A stretch of 64,000 bases of DNA from CBDHGY01 sp965263325. GTDB lineage: Bacteria > Pseudomonadota > Alphaproteobacteria > Caulobacterales > Hyphomonadaceae. The stretch lies in contig CBDHGY010000002.1 of NCBI GenBank assembly GCA_965263325.1, positions 2,666,001 to 2,730,000 on the forward strand, read 5' to 3'. The position numbers were made by a program, and so were the translations under genes. Of this stretch, positions 1 through 9,384 are shown piece by piece (the stretch's first letter is position 1; each line of letters opens with the position of its first letter). The notes beneath the pieces were generated by a model. It ran no database searches and was not told where the DNA came from. It worked only from the letters and a program-made list of their open reading frames with translations.

Positions 1-1303
1 AAGCAAACAGGGAGAAGCTCTCGGTTTGTCCGTTTCGCACCGCACGGCCGTTTTCAGGATTGCCGGGCGCAAGCGTGTTATAGCTGGTCGAAGTGATCTG
101 GATGTCTTCATCAAAATAGAACACACCGGCCTGCCATCGAAGCGCGCCGCCGGCATCATATGCAAGGCGCGCCTCGTGGGTTACCTGGACAAGGTCATCC
201 ACTCCACCGGCAGATTCAGAAGGGAAGGGGATAAAGCCCGGGCCAAATTCTGGTCCTGTGGTCGGGTCACCGTCATCCAGGAATGCCGCTCCGAAACCGC
301 CGTCAATATCGCCGCGCGAAAACACTTCAGCTGTTTCCCGGCCAAAAACGTAAGTCAGGTCAATGTTGTTGGCGAGGGATTTTTCGACGGTGAGCGTAAC
401 TCCCCACGCATCCTGCTCGAGGCCATTGAGACCGTCCGTTGCAACGCTATCGCGATCAAAGTTTGACCCAACGCCGTTAGACCCCTGATCAATAATGTTT
501 GCACGGAAAAGGCGCGCGGAGCTGTCATTGCTACGTGCGTGTAAATTTAACAGCGCAGAAAAGTCATTGTCGAACGGTGTAAAGAGCAACTGGCCGCGCA
601 CCGCCCATTCTTCGAAACCTTCCAACGCATCATTCTCACCCGTGAAGGCGTTGTCGACATAATCGTCGCGAGTCTGTGAGATACCAGAAAGGCGTACAGC
701 TAAGTTATCGTCTACGCGGAATCCGACTGCACCTTCGACATCAAACGTATTGTAAGTGCCATAGGAGACGCGCGCATAGGCGTCCGTTTCGTCACCCGGT
801 TTTACACTATCGAATTTGATGATGCCGCCCGGTGTGTTGCGACCAAACAGCGTACCTTGCGGGCCGCGGAGGACTTCAACTCCCTCAATATCAAACACAG
901 GATAACCTTTGAGGATCGGGTTCTCATAAGGAACCTGATCGTAAACAAGGGAAACCGGCTGTGACGCATTCAGGTCAAAGTCCGTATTACCAATGCCGCG
1001 AATATAGAAGCGTGGAAATGCGCGGCCAAAAGAACTTTCTGCAATTACACTTGGAACGCGCGCAGAAAGGAAACGGACATCGACACCGCCCGCTTTCAGA
1101 TTGTTGAGTTTTTCGTCAGCCACGGTTGTGATTGAAATCGGAACATCCTGCAGGTTTTCTTCGATCCTTTGGGCCGTCACGTTTACCGGAGCGAGTCTCG
1201 TTTCGGCGTCTTCGGTGGTTTCCTGTGCAATGGCTGGAGCGCTTGCAAGGCCGACTGTGAAGACGCTAGCGAATAGCGCCGATTTGAGTGTTTTTCTGGA
1301 CAT
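1..1303 (-). CDS. TonB-dependent outer-membrane receptor, N-terminal part (cut by window edge)
   Basis: Outer-membrane receptor for an unknown ligand, powered by TonB. Translation of the minus strand from the ATG at 1303 stays open to the window edge (about 434 codons). It begins with a clear signal peptide (MSRKTLKSALF...ASAPAIAQ), then a TonB-box/plug start of the type VNVTAQRIEENLQDVPISI, the plug signatures FYIRGIGN and LRGPQGTLFGRNTPGGII, and the first beta-barrel strands. The plug pattern 'EENLQDVP' is that of the large iron/sugar-type receptor family of Caulobacterales and sphingomonads. The C-terminal barrel lies outside the window. No neighbouring sensor or sigma factor is visible, so the substrate cannot be said. 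Confidence 0.93.
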   Translation of the reverse strand, partial: MSRKTLKSALFASVFTVGLASAPAIAQETTEDAETRLAPVNVTAQRIEENLQDVPISITTVADEKLNNLKAGGVDVRFLSARVPSVIAESSFGRAFPRFYIRGIGNTDFDLNASQPVSLVYDQVPYENPILKGYPVFDIEGVEVLRGPQGTLFGRNTPGGIIKFDSVKPGDETDAYARVSYGTYNTFDVEGAVGFRVDDNLAVRLSGISQTRDDYVDNAFTGENDALEGFEEWAVRGQLLFTPFDNDFSALLNLHARSNDSSARLFRANIIDQGSNGVGSNFDRDSVATDGLNGLEQDAWGVTLTVEKSLANNIDLTYVFGRETAEVFSRGDIDGGFGAAFLDDGDPTTGPEFGPGFIPFPSESAGGVDDLVQVTHEARLAYDAGGALRWQAGVFYFDEDIQITSTSYNTLAPGNPENGRAVRNGQTESFSLFA

Positions 1304-1486
1304 GTGGAGTGTCACCCTGTTCATGGTGTTTAGGAGGAAGCCCGTTCTGGCGCGGGATCGCTATGCGGCTCTAATCTGCCGAAGGCTGGTAATCTGCAAG
1401 TAATTCAGTGTGGATTGACAGCGCTCGGTGGGATTTTGTGTCACTCTTGCAACGGTTTGGCGAATCTTTCGCGACAAGGAGATCGA

Positions 1487-2575
1487 ATGACTTATAAACT
1501 GTACGGCGCTGAGGTGAGTTATTTCACCGGAAAGGTCCGCGCCTTCATGCGTTGGAAAGGCATTGAATTCGAAGAAATTCTTGCCGCTCGTGAAATCTAT
1601 ACGTCGATTATTGTCCCGAAAATTGGATGGCCGGTCATTCCGGTTGTTGCTGGTCCGGGGGAAGAATACCTTCAGGACTCGTCTGATATTATCGATACGT
1701 TGGATACAAGACACCAAGGTCCTTCAGTGTTCCCGGAAGGACCCGTGCAAAAGCTCGTTGCTCTTCTTTTCGAATTACTTGGCGATGAATGGCTTGTGCT
1801 CCCGGCCATGCATTATCGATGGACGAAGAACCGTGATTTTGCATACGCTGAATTTGGTAAGCTCTCCGCACCTGACGCATCAGCGGACAAACAATTCGAA
1901 GTCGGTAAGAAAATCGCTGTCAATTTCGAGGGTGCTTTACCCGTCCTCGGCATCGATGACACGACAGGTCCGGAGATAGAATCTGCGTATTTACGCTTGC
2001 TTGACCAGCTTGAGCAACACTTCCAATCATATGAGTATCTGCTCGGGTCGAGACCGAGTATCGGAGACTATGGGCTGATCGGTCCAATGTATGCCCACCA
2101 ATACCGTGATCCTGCATCCGGAGAATTGATGAAAGCGAGAGCGCCGAATGTCGCCGCATGGGTTGAGCGCATGCAGAATCCGCCTGAACCCTTGTCTGGC
2201 ACCTTTCTGCAGGATGATGAAATCCCCGATACACTTTTCCCAATATTAGCTGACCAGTTCCGCGATCAGTTTCCGGTCCTCGCGGCGACGGCTAAAGCCC
2301 TATCTAAGTGGGCGGATGGTAAAGACAAAGAAACGGAGATCCCGCGCGGTCTCGGTATGCATGAATTCAAACTCGGCAGCGCGACGGGGAGCAGGATGAT
2401 ATTTCCGTTCAACCTATGGATGCTTCAAAGGCCGCTCGATCAATTGCGGTCTTTGCAAAACCAACACCGCAGCCGCGCTGAAGCATTATTGTCGTCAGTT
2501 GGTGGAGACATGTTTCTCAATTTCCCGGAGTTTCCGAGAATTGAACGCCGCAACTATAAAATGGCGCTTGGATAA
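1487..2575 (+). CDS. Glutathione S-transferase family protein (long form)
   Basis: Predicted cytosolic GST-fold protein of 362 residues. The start at 1487 (MTYKLYGAEVSYF) is preceded by AAGGAG and is better than the upstream in-frame start at 1415. An N-terminal thioredoxin-like domain (residues 1-80) shows the cis-Pro region WPVIPVV and the glutathione-contact-like run LQDSSDIIDTL; a helical C-terminal domain follows, with a YEYLLGSRPSIGDYGLIGP segment typical of GST_C. It is about 140 residues longer than ordinary GSTs because of a C-terminal extension; this long form is seen in several alphaproteobacteria. Substrate unknown. It is divergent from the TonB receptor gene and the 183-bp gap holds both promoters. 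Confidence 0.8.
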   Translation: MTYKLYGAEVSYFTGKVRAFMRWKGIEFEEILAAREIYTSIIVPKIGWPVIPVVAGPGEEYLQDSSDIIDTLDTRHQGPSVFPEGPVQKLVALLFELLGDEWLVLPAMHYRWTKNRDFAYAEFGKLSAPDASADKQFEVGKKIAVNFEGALPVLGIDDTTGPEIESAYLRLLDQLEQHFQSYEYLLGSRPSIGDYGLIGPMYAHQYRDPASGELMKARAPNVAAWVERMQNPPEPLSGTFLQDDEIPDTLFPILADQFRDQFPVLAATAKALSKWADGKDKETEIPRGLGMHEFKLGSATGSRMIFPFNLWMLQRPLDQLRSLQNQHRSRAEALLSSVGGDMFLNFPEFPRIERRNYKMALG

Positions 2576-2612
2576 ACCTAAAAGCAAAAAGGGAATCATC
2601 TGAACTTCAAGA

Positions 2613-3749
2613 ATGGTTTCACCTCGCTTCACTTTTTTGGAGTTCTTTGCTGGCGGCGGTATGGCGCGGCTCGGACTTGCTGAGCACTTTGATTGCATCT
2701 TCGCAAATGATCATGACGCGAAGAAGTGCAAAGCATATCGGCAGAATTTCGGTGCCGAACATTTGGTCGAAGCCGATATCGATGACCTACACGCTGGCCA
2801 GGTTCCAACTGCAGACCTCGCCTGGGCCAGTTTTCCCTGCCAGGATTTGTCGCTGGCAGGAAGCCGCAGCGGGATGTCTGGCGCGCGTTCCGGAACGTTT
2901 TGGTCCTTCTGGAAACTCATGACCGATTTGGGGAGAGAACGCCGTGCCCCGAAGGTCATCGTTATAGAAAATGTCACGGGTTTGCTCACCAGTCATCAGG
3001 GCCGCGACTTTGAAGCGCTCGTGATGGCCCTCGGCAGCGAAGGGTATGTTGTAGGGGGGGGCGTCATAGATGCCGCTAATTTTGTGCCGCAGTCGCGTCC
3101 GCGCTTGTTTCTGATTGCATGGCAGAATTCTATGCAAGATCCTGCGCTCGCTGGAAATGAGGCCGATCCATTCCTGTCTCGCGCCACTCACAAGTTGCCG
3201 TATGAGGCCGAGCGCTACTGGCGCGCGTTGAAATTACCATCGGCTCCGCACCGCAACACCGATCTTGCCGCGATCATCGACAAACGCCCGCCAGCCTCGG
3301 TTTGGCGTAGCTGCGGGGATCTGGAAAAACTGCTCAGCCAAATGGCACCGCTTCACCGCGCGCGTGTCGATGCAGCTGTCGCCGCAGGTTGCTTAAAGGT
3401 GGGAGCGGTATATCGGCGAATCCGCAAAGGCGTTCAACGCGCAGAAGTGCGTTATGACGGTTTGGCAGGCTGTGTTCGCACCCTCAAAGGGGGATCTTCC
3501 AGACAATTGCTTCTGATTTCTGAGCGCGGCGAACTTCGCCTCCGTCCCATGTTAGCGCGCGAATCGGCAGATTTGATGGGTCTTCCTTCGACATACGCGC
3601 TTCCAAACACCGCAACAGCAGCCATTTCGCTATGCGGAGATGGCGTATGTGTGCCCGCAGTAGCCTGGCTCAGCAGACATGTGTTGGCACCATTACTGCA
3701 GCAAAACTTGGTAATTGGCCCGGGTGATAATCGCGTTGGCGCGTATTGA
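2613..3749 (+). CDS. DNA (cytosine-5-)-methyltransferase, solitary
   Basis: Transfers methyl from SAM to C5 of cytosine in DNA. All main m5C motifs can be read: motif I FLEFFAGGGMARLGL (residues 8-22), motif IV with catalytic Cys76 in SFPCQDLS, motif VI IENV (118-121), motif VIII QSRPRLF (160-166), and near the C terminus motif IX/X-like stretches (TLKGGSSRQLLL, GDGVCVPAVAWL). The 378-residue length is normal for the family. No restriction endonuclease, Vsr or specificity gene is next to it: the upstream gene is a GST and the downstream gene a proline-rich protein. It therefore looks like an orphan methyltransferase or the survivor of a restriction-modification pair. The target sequence cannot be inferred by eye. 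Confidence 0.93.
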   Translation: MVSPRFTFLEFFAGGGMARLGLAEHFDCIFANDHDAKKCKAYRQNFGAEHLVEADIDDLHAGQVPTADLAWASFPCQDLSLAGSRSGMSGARSGTFWSFWKLMTDLGRERRAPKVIVIENVTGLLTSHQGRDFEALVMALGSEGYVVGGGVIDAANFVPQSRPRLFLIAWQNSMQDPALAGNEADPFLSRATHKLPYEAERYWRALKLPSAPHRNTDLAAIIDKRPPASVWRSCGDLEKLLSQMAPLHRARVDAAVAAGCLKVGAVYRRIRKGVQRAEVRYDGLAGCVRTLKGGSSRQLLLISERGELRLRPMLARESADLMGLPSTYALPNTATAAISLCGDGVCVPAVAWLSRHVLAPLLQQNLVIGPGDNRVGAY

Positions 3750-3839
3750 GCTGAATTCGCTGAAACATCCTTTGAAAAAAGGGGAGTCAAGCGTTATGTC
3801 CTTGGTCTAAATATGTGAAATTCAAGACAGGCTTGCGAA

Positions 3840-5435
3840 ATGCAGATCCACCCGTCCACAAAAAGGCTGATTGATCGGCTTTATGATATGACCCTAGAGC
3901 GAAAAATCGCTTGGAAACAGGGCGCTGACGGAGCCGTTGTTTACGATACCGAACGTTATCGTGTCTCTTTGGTTGGAACGCCTACGGAAGTTGTATTGTC
4001 GAGCGATACGGGCGCGGAGCTTGATAAAGCTGACCATCAGGAGCTTACGAATACGCTTCTGGAGGACGGAACAACATATGCTGAATATGTTGGCCAGCTA
4101 CATAAGGAAGCCCACCGCATCGCACGCGGCGCGGAAAGTGCGATTGAAGAAGTCTTGTCGACGCTTATCGACACGGACGGAGATGGCGTGCTGGATTCTC
4201 CTGCGCCCGCTGAAAACGAACGATCCGTCCCGGCACCGCCGGTCGAAATGCCAGAATCATCCGACGAGGTGGAAGAAGCGGTAAGCGAGCCAGCGATTGA
4301 AGAACTCTCAAGCGAGCGCGTTGCAGATGCTGTTGCATCTATGGCCAAAGACGTAAATGGCGACGAGACAGGTTCCGATACGATCGAAGCGTCGGTAGAG
4401 CCAAATCCCGAGCCGGAAGGTATGCACCCCGAACCCTCTCCGCCGCCTGAGGCTCCATCTGTTCCAACGCCCCCGATCAGGGGCAGCGGTATCGGTATTG
4501 GCGGATTGGGCGGGCAATCTGGATTTTCTAACCCGCTCTCACAAACACCGCCTCCACAAAGGCCTGTAGCGACTGAACCTGAGGCCGACAAACCGGCCGC
4601 CGCGGTTCCTCAAGCTCCAAATTTGGCTGTTCCGCCGCCCATACCGCGCCAATCGCAAGACGCTCAGCCCGCCGAAGAAAAAGCATCACCTGAAGCTGAG
4701 GACGAACCTAATCCGCCGCCGGCAGATAAGCCTGCGCCCATTCCACCTCCTTTGACCGGTGGTTACACGCCATCTCCGTTTGGGATTATGGCTCAGCGCG
4801 GCCCATCCCAACCGCCTGCGCAGCCGGTTCCAGCAGTTCCGCCTGTGCCGGCCACCCCGCCTCCCATTAAGGACGATGCTGCAACAACAGCGTCGACGCC
4901 TGAGACCGATGGGAAGCCGGCAGAGCCAGCACCACAAATGCCGCCGCCGATTCCAAATCCGCAGGCGCAAAATAGTACGCTGGGCGGTTCAGCTCTTGGC
5001 GTTCCTCCAATTAAAACGCCTGAAGCGCCGACACCACCAATCGTGCCGCCCGCTCCGGAAATGCCTGAAATGGGGTCCGGTGTTGAAGAGTCCAAAATTG
5101 CCAACCTGGTCGGATCGATCACCGAAACGGTTGATGACGATCCGCCGCCAGAAGAGACACTCAGCACTGTTCCGCCAGCGGTGCCACAAACTCCGGCGAT
5201 CGTATCTGATATTGCTGAAGCAGCCAGCCCTGCGATCAAGAGAACAGCAGAGACTGTCGCTCAGGCAGGCGAAGATGCCGCGGGCTCGCTGAAACAAAGA
5301 TCAATTGGCATTATCGATGAAACGGGGGATGTCATTCGCGGTTCGGTCGAAGATGAAGCCTCACAATCGCCAACTGATACCGATGATTCTGAGCCGCCCA
5401 AACCCCCATCGAAACGCTTCAACCCCTGGCGTTAA
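3840..5435 (+). CDS. Proline-rich protein of unknown function
   Basis: A 531-residue protein with no recognised family. Residues 1-110 form a compact, charged, probably folded domain (MQIHPSTKRLIDRLYDM... to AIEEVLSTLIDTDGDG). From about residue 115 to 430 the chain is low complexity, rich in Pro, Ala, Glu and Ser, with many PPP/PPIP runs and acidic stretches, so it is likely disordered. The last 100 residues become less proline-rich and end in KPPSKRFNPWR. No signal peptide or membrane segment is seen. The gene follows the methyltransferase on the same strand after 90 bp, and its stop codon overlaps that of the convergent lipoprotein gene. Poly-proline stretches suggest need for EF-P; that is inference. 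Confidence 0.6.
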   Translation: MQIHPSTKRLIDRLYDMTLERKIAWKQGADGAVVYDTERYRVSLVGTPTEVVLSSDTGAELDKADHQELTNTLLEDGTTYAEYVGQLHKEAHRIARGAESAIEEVLSTLIDTDGDGVLDSPAPAENERSVPAPPVEMPESSDEVEEAVSEPAIEELSSERVADAVASMAKDVNGDETGSDTIEASVEPNPEPEGMHPEPSPPPEAPSVPTPPIRGSGIGIGGLGGQSGFSNPLSQTPPPQRPVATEPEADKPAAAVPQAPNLAVPPPIPRQSQDAQPAEEKASPEAEDEPNPPPADKPAPIPPPLTGGYTPSPFGIMAQRGPSQPPAQPVPAVPPVPATPPPIKDDAATTASTPETDGKPAEPAPQMPPPIPNPQAQNSTLGGSALGVPPIKTPEAPTPPIVPPAPEMPEMGSGVEESKIANLVGSITETVDDDPPPEETLSTVPPAVPQTPAIVSDIAEAASPAIKRTAETVAQAGEDAAGSLKQRSIGIIDETGDVIRGSVEDEASQSPTDTDDSEPPKPPSKRFNPWR

Positions 5436-6628
5436 AGCGTGTCGGGTGTCGGGGGAAGATAGCGCATGGCTGAGAGTATAGACCGTGCTCTAACATCTGG
5501 TTGTGCCTTAGATAGGTCTGCGCCCTCATCGGCATTCGATGGCACGAACACATATTGAAACTGACGTTCGTTTCCTATGTTGCAGATCAAGGCTCCGGTA
5601 AAACTATCCGTGCCAGCAAAACAGTTTGTCGTTTCTTCTTTTGGCAACTCGCCGAAAAAGAGACGGCCGACGCGCGCGCCGTGAGGACCTTCGACAAGAT
5701 CGCTATCGGTTTCCACAAACCCAACATGTCCGCGATCCCAGTTCGGCGAGACTGTAAATAGCAAATCGGAGTCCGGTCCTTCTTTTAGCACGTGAAACGC
5801 TGGATAAGTTTCGTCTCCGACCATCTTCTGGCTGGTAACAATCGTGCGACTCGGAAAGGCTTTTTGTATTGAAGCGCGCGTAAAGCGTGTGATGCCGCTC
5901 ACGCCGTCTGCGCCGTTGGGGCCGATGGAGGCATTTTGAACGCGCGGCTCAATATAGGCGTGCTTTTCTCGAACAGCGGCGATATCAGCAAAGAAATCGT
6001 CGACAGGTGTTTTGCCCGCCACAGAAAGATCTGTCCGGTATCCTCGAACAACCCCGTCGGGTGAAACGAGCAAATAGCTGGGCGTCCAACCAATCTGCAA
6101 CAGATTTCTGAGGCCAGCATCTTTGTCGAGGACTGTTGGATAGGAATAACCCTTGGCGTTGAAATACGCTTCAACAGATCCGAATTTTCCGTAGGCTTCG
6201 TTTGCGCGCGCGGCATTTGGCGGCGTGTGGATTGAGACGAAGCTGAGGGAGTCATCCAGTGCGATTCGCGCGGCAACCTCCGCCATGTATGGACCGTCGG
6301 CAAGGCAGTCACCGCACCAGATGCCCCAGACATCGATCACCGTCCACTGGTTTATGTTCGCGCTGTCGAATACACCGCCGCCTAATGTCTCACCGGTAAA
6401 TCTTGGTAGAGGTTTGCCAAGCAAAGCGTAGGTATGAGGTCGACCATCTGCATCTCTGAGGATGCCATCGTCGCGAGAGTCCGCCGCTGTTTCGGGGACA
6501 AAGTTATTATTCGTTATGAATCCAGTCGCCGCATTAGGATCAGTCGATATGCCGTGTGGATCATCGCCGCTGCTGCAAGATGCGAGCGCAGCGAAAGTTG
6601 TTACAAGGAAGAAGAGCCTGATGTGCAT
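5432..6628 (-). CDS. TlpA/thioredoxin-like lipoprotein
   Basis: Predicted envelope lipoprotein of 398 residues. The N terminus is a lipoprotein signal (MHIRLFFLVTTFAALASC, lipidated Cys18). A thioredoxin-like region follows with a WCGDC active site (residues 104-108; CxxC as in TlpA-type reductases), a DVWGIWCGDCLADGPYM context and the cis-Pro-like WTPSYLLVSPDG segment. The C-terminal 170 residues are not assigned. Role is probably thiol-disulfide exchange on periplasmic proteins. Its stop codon overlaps the stop of the convergent proline-rich gene by four bases. Confidence 0.75.
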   Translation of the reverse strand: MHIRLFFLVTTFAALASCSSGDDPHGISTDPNAATGFITNNNFVPETAADSRDDGILRDADGRPHTYALLGKPLPRFTGETLGGGVFDSANINQWTVIDVWGIWCGDCLADGPYMAEVAARIALDDSLSFVSIHTPPNAARANEAYGKFGSVEAYFNAKGYSYPTVLDKDAGLRNLLQIGWTPSYLLVSPDGVVRGYRTDLSVAGKTPVDDFFADIAAVREKHAYIEPRVQNASIGPNGADGVSGITRFTRASIQKAFPSRTIVTSQKMVGDETYPAFHVLKEGPDSDLLFTVSPNWDRGHVGFVETDSDLVEGPHGARVGRLFFGELPKEETTNCFAGTDSFTGALICNIGNERQFQYVFVPSNADEGADLSKAQPDVRARSILSAMRYLPPTPDTL

Positions 6629-6870
6629 TTATATCACCTTGTGTTGCGTTTAGCGCTAAAGTTCAGCGTGGCAGTGGTAATATATAAGGTCAAATGTCCT
6701 CCGATTCACCGCCTTCCCAAATTTCAAAGTCAATTCTCTATTGAACGGAAAGCCTGCAATACCGTTTATGCGTGCCAGATTGCATGCGTTTCATCGCTCA
6801 GCAATACATGACTTTGACTTTCCGCGACTATCCCCATTGCGCTTGTGCGCCCGCAAGTTACAACACGCTC

Positions 6871-8433
6871 ATGACCGATACATCTAACATGACAGGCGCT
6901 GAGGCGCTGGTTGCGACTTTGGCCGACCACGGCGTGACGGCCTGTTTTGCCAATCCTGGCACCTCTGAAATGCACCTTGTGACTGCGCTAGACAAGGAAA
7001 CGCGGATTCGCTCCGTGCTTTGCCTTTTTGAAGGGATCGCAACTGGGGCGGCCGATGGTTTTGCGCGCGTAAGCGGAATGCCAGCAATGACGCTGTTACA
7101 TCTCGGGGCAGGTTACCTAAATGCTGGGGCAAATATCCACAATGCGAAACGCGCTAACACCCCCATGATCAATGTGATCGGCGATCATGCGGTCGACCAT
7201 ATCAAATATGACGCGCCGCTGACGTCAGATATTATTGGCCTCGCCGGTCCGAACTCGCTCTGGATCAAAGCCGCAAAAGCGGTTGAAAGTACGGGGAAGC
7301 TCGCGAGTGAAGCGTGGGCAGCCTCCTTTGGGCCGCAACCAGGCCCGGTATCGTTGATCTTGAACGCCGATAGCGCCTGGAATGACGGCGGCGTTATTGG
7401 TGACAAGAGCGCGCGTCCGGAGTTTCATGCCGTTAGCGATGACCGGATCGAAGCGGCTGCTGCTGCGATAAAAACAGCTGCGAAGCCGGTGATTTTGATG
7501 AATGGTACAGCGCTCGGCGAAGATGGTCTTGCTGCTGCAGCCCGTCTTAGCGCATTCGGCGTGCGGATGATGACGGACACATTCTATCCAATAATGGCGC
7601 GCGGTGCGGGTCGATTTACACCGGACCGGATGCAATATTTTGCTGAAGGCGCAATGGCAGATCTCGACGGGACCGATCTGATGATTTTCGCGGGCACCAA
7701 CAAGCCTGTCGCGTTTTTTTCTTACCCAGGAAAACCAAGCGTGCTTGTTCCGGAGGGATGTCAAACACTCTCGCTCGGCGGCGGCGACACGGATAGTGCG
7801 GCAACGCTCGCAGCGCTTGCGGATGCATTAGGCGCGACGGCGAGTACGCCTGCGCCTGTCTTGTCCTTGCCAGAAGCCCCGACAGGCGCGCTTGATGCAG
7901 CAAAGGTCGGTGAAAGCATTGCACGGCATTTGCCTGAGAATGCGATTGTTTCAGATGATGGCGTTTCGAACTCGTTGATGACTTTCCTAGCCACTACGGC
8001 TGCGCGCCCGCACGATTGGATGATGCTCACCGGCGGCGCAATCGGGCAGGGTATGCCGCTCGCTTTGGGGGCAGCAATTGCTGCGCCGGATCGAAAGGTG
8101 CTTTGTCTATCGGGTGATGGGGCAGGCATGTACACAAATCAGGCTTTGTGGAGCATGGCGCGCGAACAAGCAGACGTCGTGACGATCGTGTTCGTCAATC
8201 ACTCTTACCGCATCTTGAATATCGAACTTGCCCGCACAGGCGCTGGCAATCCGGGTCCAACCGCGCGGAATATGTTACATTTGGATGGACCGGAAATTGA
8301 TTGGGTAAGGCTGTCAGAGTCGATGGGCGTTCCTGCGCAACAGGTCACAACGGCCGAAGAATTAGACGCGGCGCTCGCTGAAGCGTTTGCAGAGCCGGGC
8401 CCGCGGCTCATTGCGGCAGTTGTGCCGGGGTAG
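6871..8433 (+). CDS. Acetolactate synthase-like ThDP-dependent enzyme
   Basis: Thiamine-diphosphate enzyme of the acetolactate synthase large subunit/benzoylformate decarboxylase superfamily (three-domain PYR-central-PP layout, 520 residues from 6871; the longer reading frame from 6772 adds an unlikely leader). Seen: the PYR-domain substrate loop CFANPGTSEMHLV, the conserved activating Glu in LCLFEGIATGAADGFAR, and the PP-domain ThDP/Mg motif starting CLSGDGAGMYTNQALW and ending VFVNHSYRI. No small regulatory subunit gene lies nearby and the sequence differs from classic IlvB, so biosynthetic acetolactate synthase activity is doubtful. Substrate unknown. Confidence 0.85.
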   Translation: MTDTSNMTGAEALVATLADHGVTACFANPGTSEMHLVTALDKETRIRSVLCLFEGIATGAADGFARVSGMPAMTLLHLGAGYLNAGANIHNAKRANTPMINVIGDHAVDHIKYDAPLTSDIIGLAGPNSLWIKAAKAVESTGKLASEAWAASFGPQPGPVSLILNADSAWNDGGVIGDKSARPEFHAVSDDRIEAAAAAIKTAAKPVILMNGTALGEDGLAAAARLSAFGVRMMTDTFYPIMARGAGRFTPDRMQYFAEGAMADLDGTDLMIFAGTNKPVAFFSYPGKPSVLVPEGCQTLSLGGGDTDSAATLAALADALGATASTPAPVLSLPEAPTGALDAAKVGESIARHLPENAIVSDDGVSNSLMTFLATTAARPHDWMMLTGGAIGQGMPLALGAAIAAPDRKVLCLSGDGAGMYTNQALWSMAREQADVVTIVFVNHSYRILNIELARTGAGNPGPTARNMLHLDGPEIDWVRLSESMGVPAQQVTTAEELDAALAEAFAEPGPRLIAAVVPG

Positions 8434-8468
8434 TCTGCTCTTAACCCTCTCCTGTCAGACTCTCGTTT

Positions 8469-9383
8469 ATGAGTTCTGATTCTGCCCGAATAGCTGCTTT
8501 TCTGGAAATGATGTCCGCAGAGCGCGGGGCCTCATTAAACACTCTGGACGCCTATCGCCGCGATCTCTCAGATGCATCTGAATTTATGGGCGGTGGTTTG
8601 ATTGGCGCGCGACAGAAAGATATCTCCGCCTATATGGCTGACCTTGATGCGCGCGGTCTCGCACCAACCACAGCGGCGCGCCGATTGTCTGCGATTAAGC
8701 GCTTCTTTCGGTTCCTTTTTGAAGAAAGGGATCGAAAAGATAATCCCACTTCTCAAATTGATGGACCGAAAACACAGCGAGATGTTCCGGATGTACTTAG
8801 CCGCGAAGAGATGGCGCATCTGCTATCTGCGTGCCAGGAAGATGTACGTCTGACGTGCCTCGTCGAATTGCTCTACGGCGCGGGATTGCGTGTATCGGAG
8901 CTTGTCTCCATGCAGATGGGATCGCTTCCGCGGCGCAAGAGGCTTCGTTGGGAGACGAAAGAAATTATCGTGCGAGGCAAGGGCGGAAAGGAACGGCTGT
9001 GTCCGCTTGGTGAGCCAGCGCTCAATGCAATTCGGGACTGGCTGACGGTACGCGAAGAAACCCTGCCGAAATCAGATGGCGCGCGAAAGCGAGCACAGAA
9101 TTTTGTGTTTCCATCGCGCGGGAAAGATGGACACCTGACACGTCGCCGTCTTGGGCAAATGCTGGAAGAACTTGCTGCAAGAGCGGGCATCGATCCATCT
9201 CGCGTACATCCGCATGCACTGCGCCATGCTTACGCAACTCACTTGCTGCAGGGCGGTGCTGATTTGCGGTCGGTTCAAACCTTGCTGGGCCATGCCGATA
9301 TCTCGACCACGCAAATTTATACACATGTCATGACCGACGAGCTCGCGGAGTTGCTCGAAACGGCCCATCCTATGGCGAAGTAA
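8469..9383 (+). CDS. xerD: Tyrosine recombinase XerD
   Basis: Site-specific recombinase that resolves chromosome dimers at dif during division. The 304-residue protein has the N-terminal core-binding SAM-like domain (residues 5-90) and a catalytic domain with the full set of active residues: Arg141 in YGAGLRVSEL, Lys172 in GKGGKERLCPL, His249 and Arg252 in HPHALRHAYATHLL, His275 in LLGHADIST, and the nucleophile Tyr284 in TQIYTHV. XerD rather than XerC is chosen from overall resemblance and is less certain than the family. The stop is one base before the start of the next gene, so the two are likely co-transcribed. Confidence 0.88.
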   Translation: MSSDSARIAAFLEMMSAERGASLNTLDAYRRDLSDASEFMGGGLIGARQKDISAYMADLDARGLAPTTAARRLSAIKRFFRFLFEERDRKDNPTSQIDGPKTQRDVPDVLSREEMAHLLSACQEDVRLTCLVELLYGAGLRVSELVSMQMGSLPRRKRLRWETKEIIVRGKGGKERLCPLGEPALNAIRDWLTVREETLPKSDGARKRAQNFVFPSRGKDGHLTRRRLGQMLEELAARAGIDPSRVHPHALRHAYATHLLQGGADLRSVQTLLGHADISTTQIYTHVMTDELAELLETAHPMAK

Positions 9384-9384
9384 T

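Noticed and set aside
4037..4591. Minus-strand Ser/Gly-rich 184-residue frame
   Set aside because: Mirror of the proline-rich gene; composition is explained by antisense of Pro and Ala codons.
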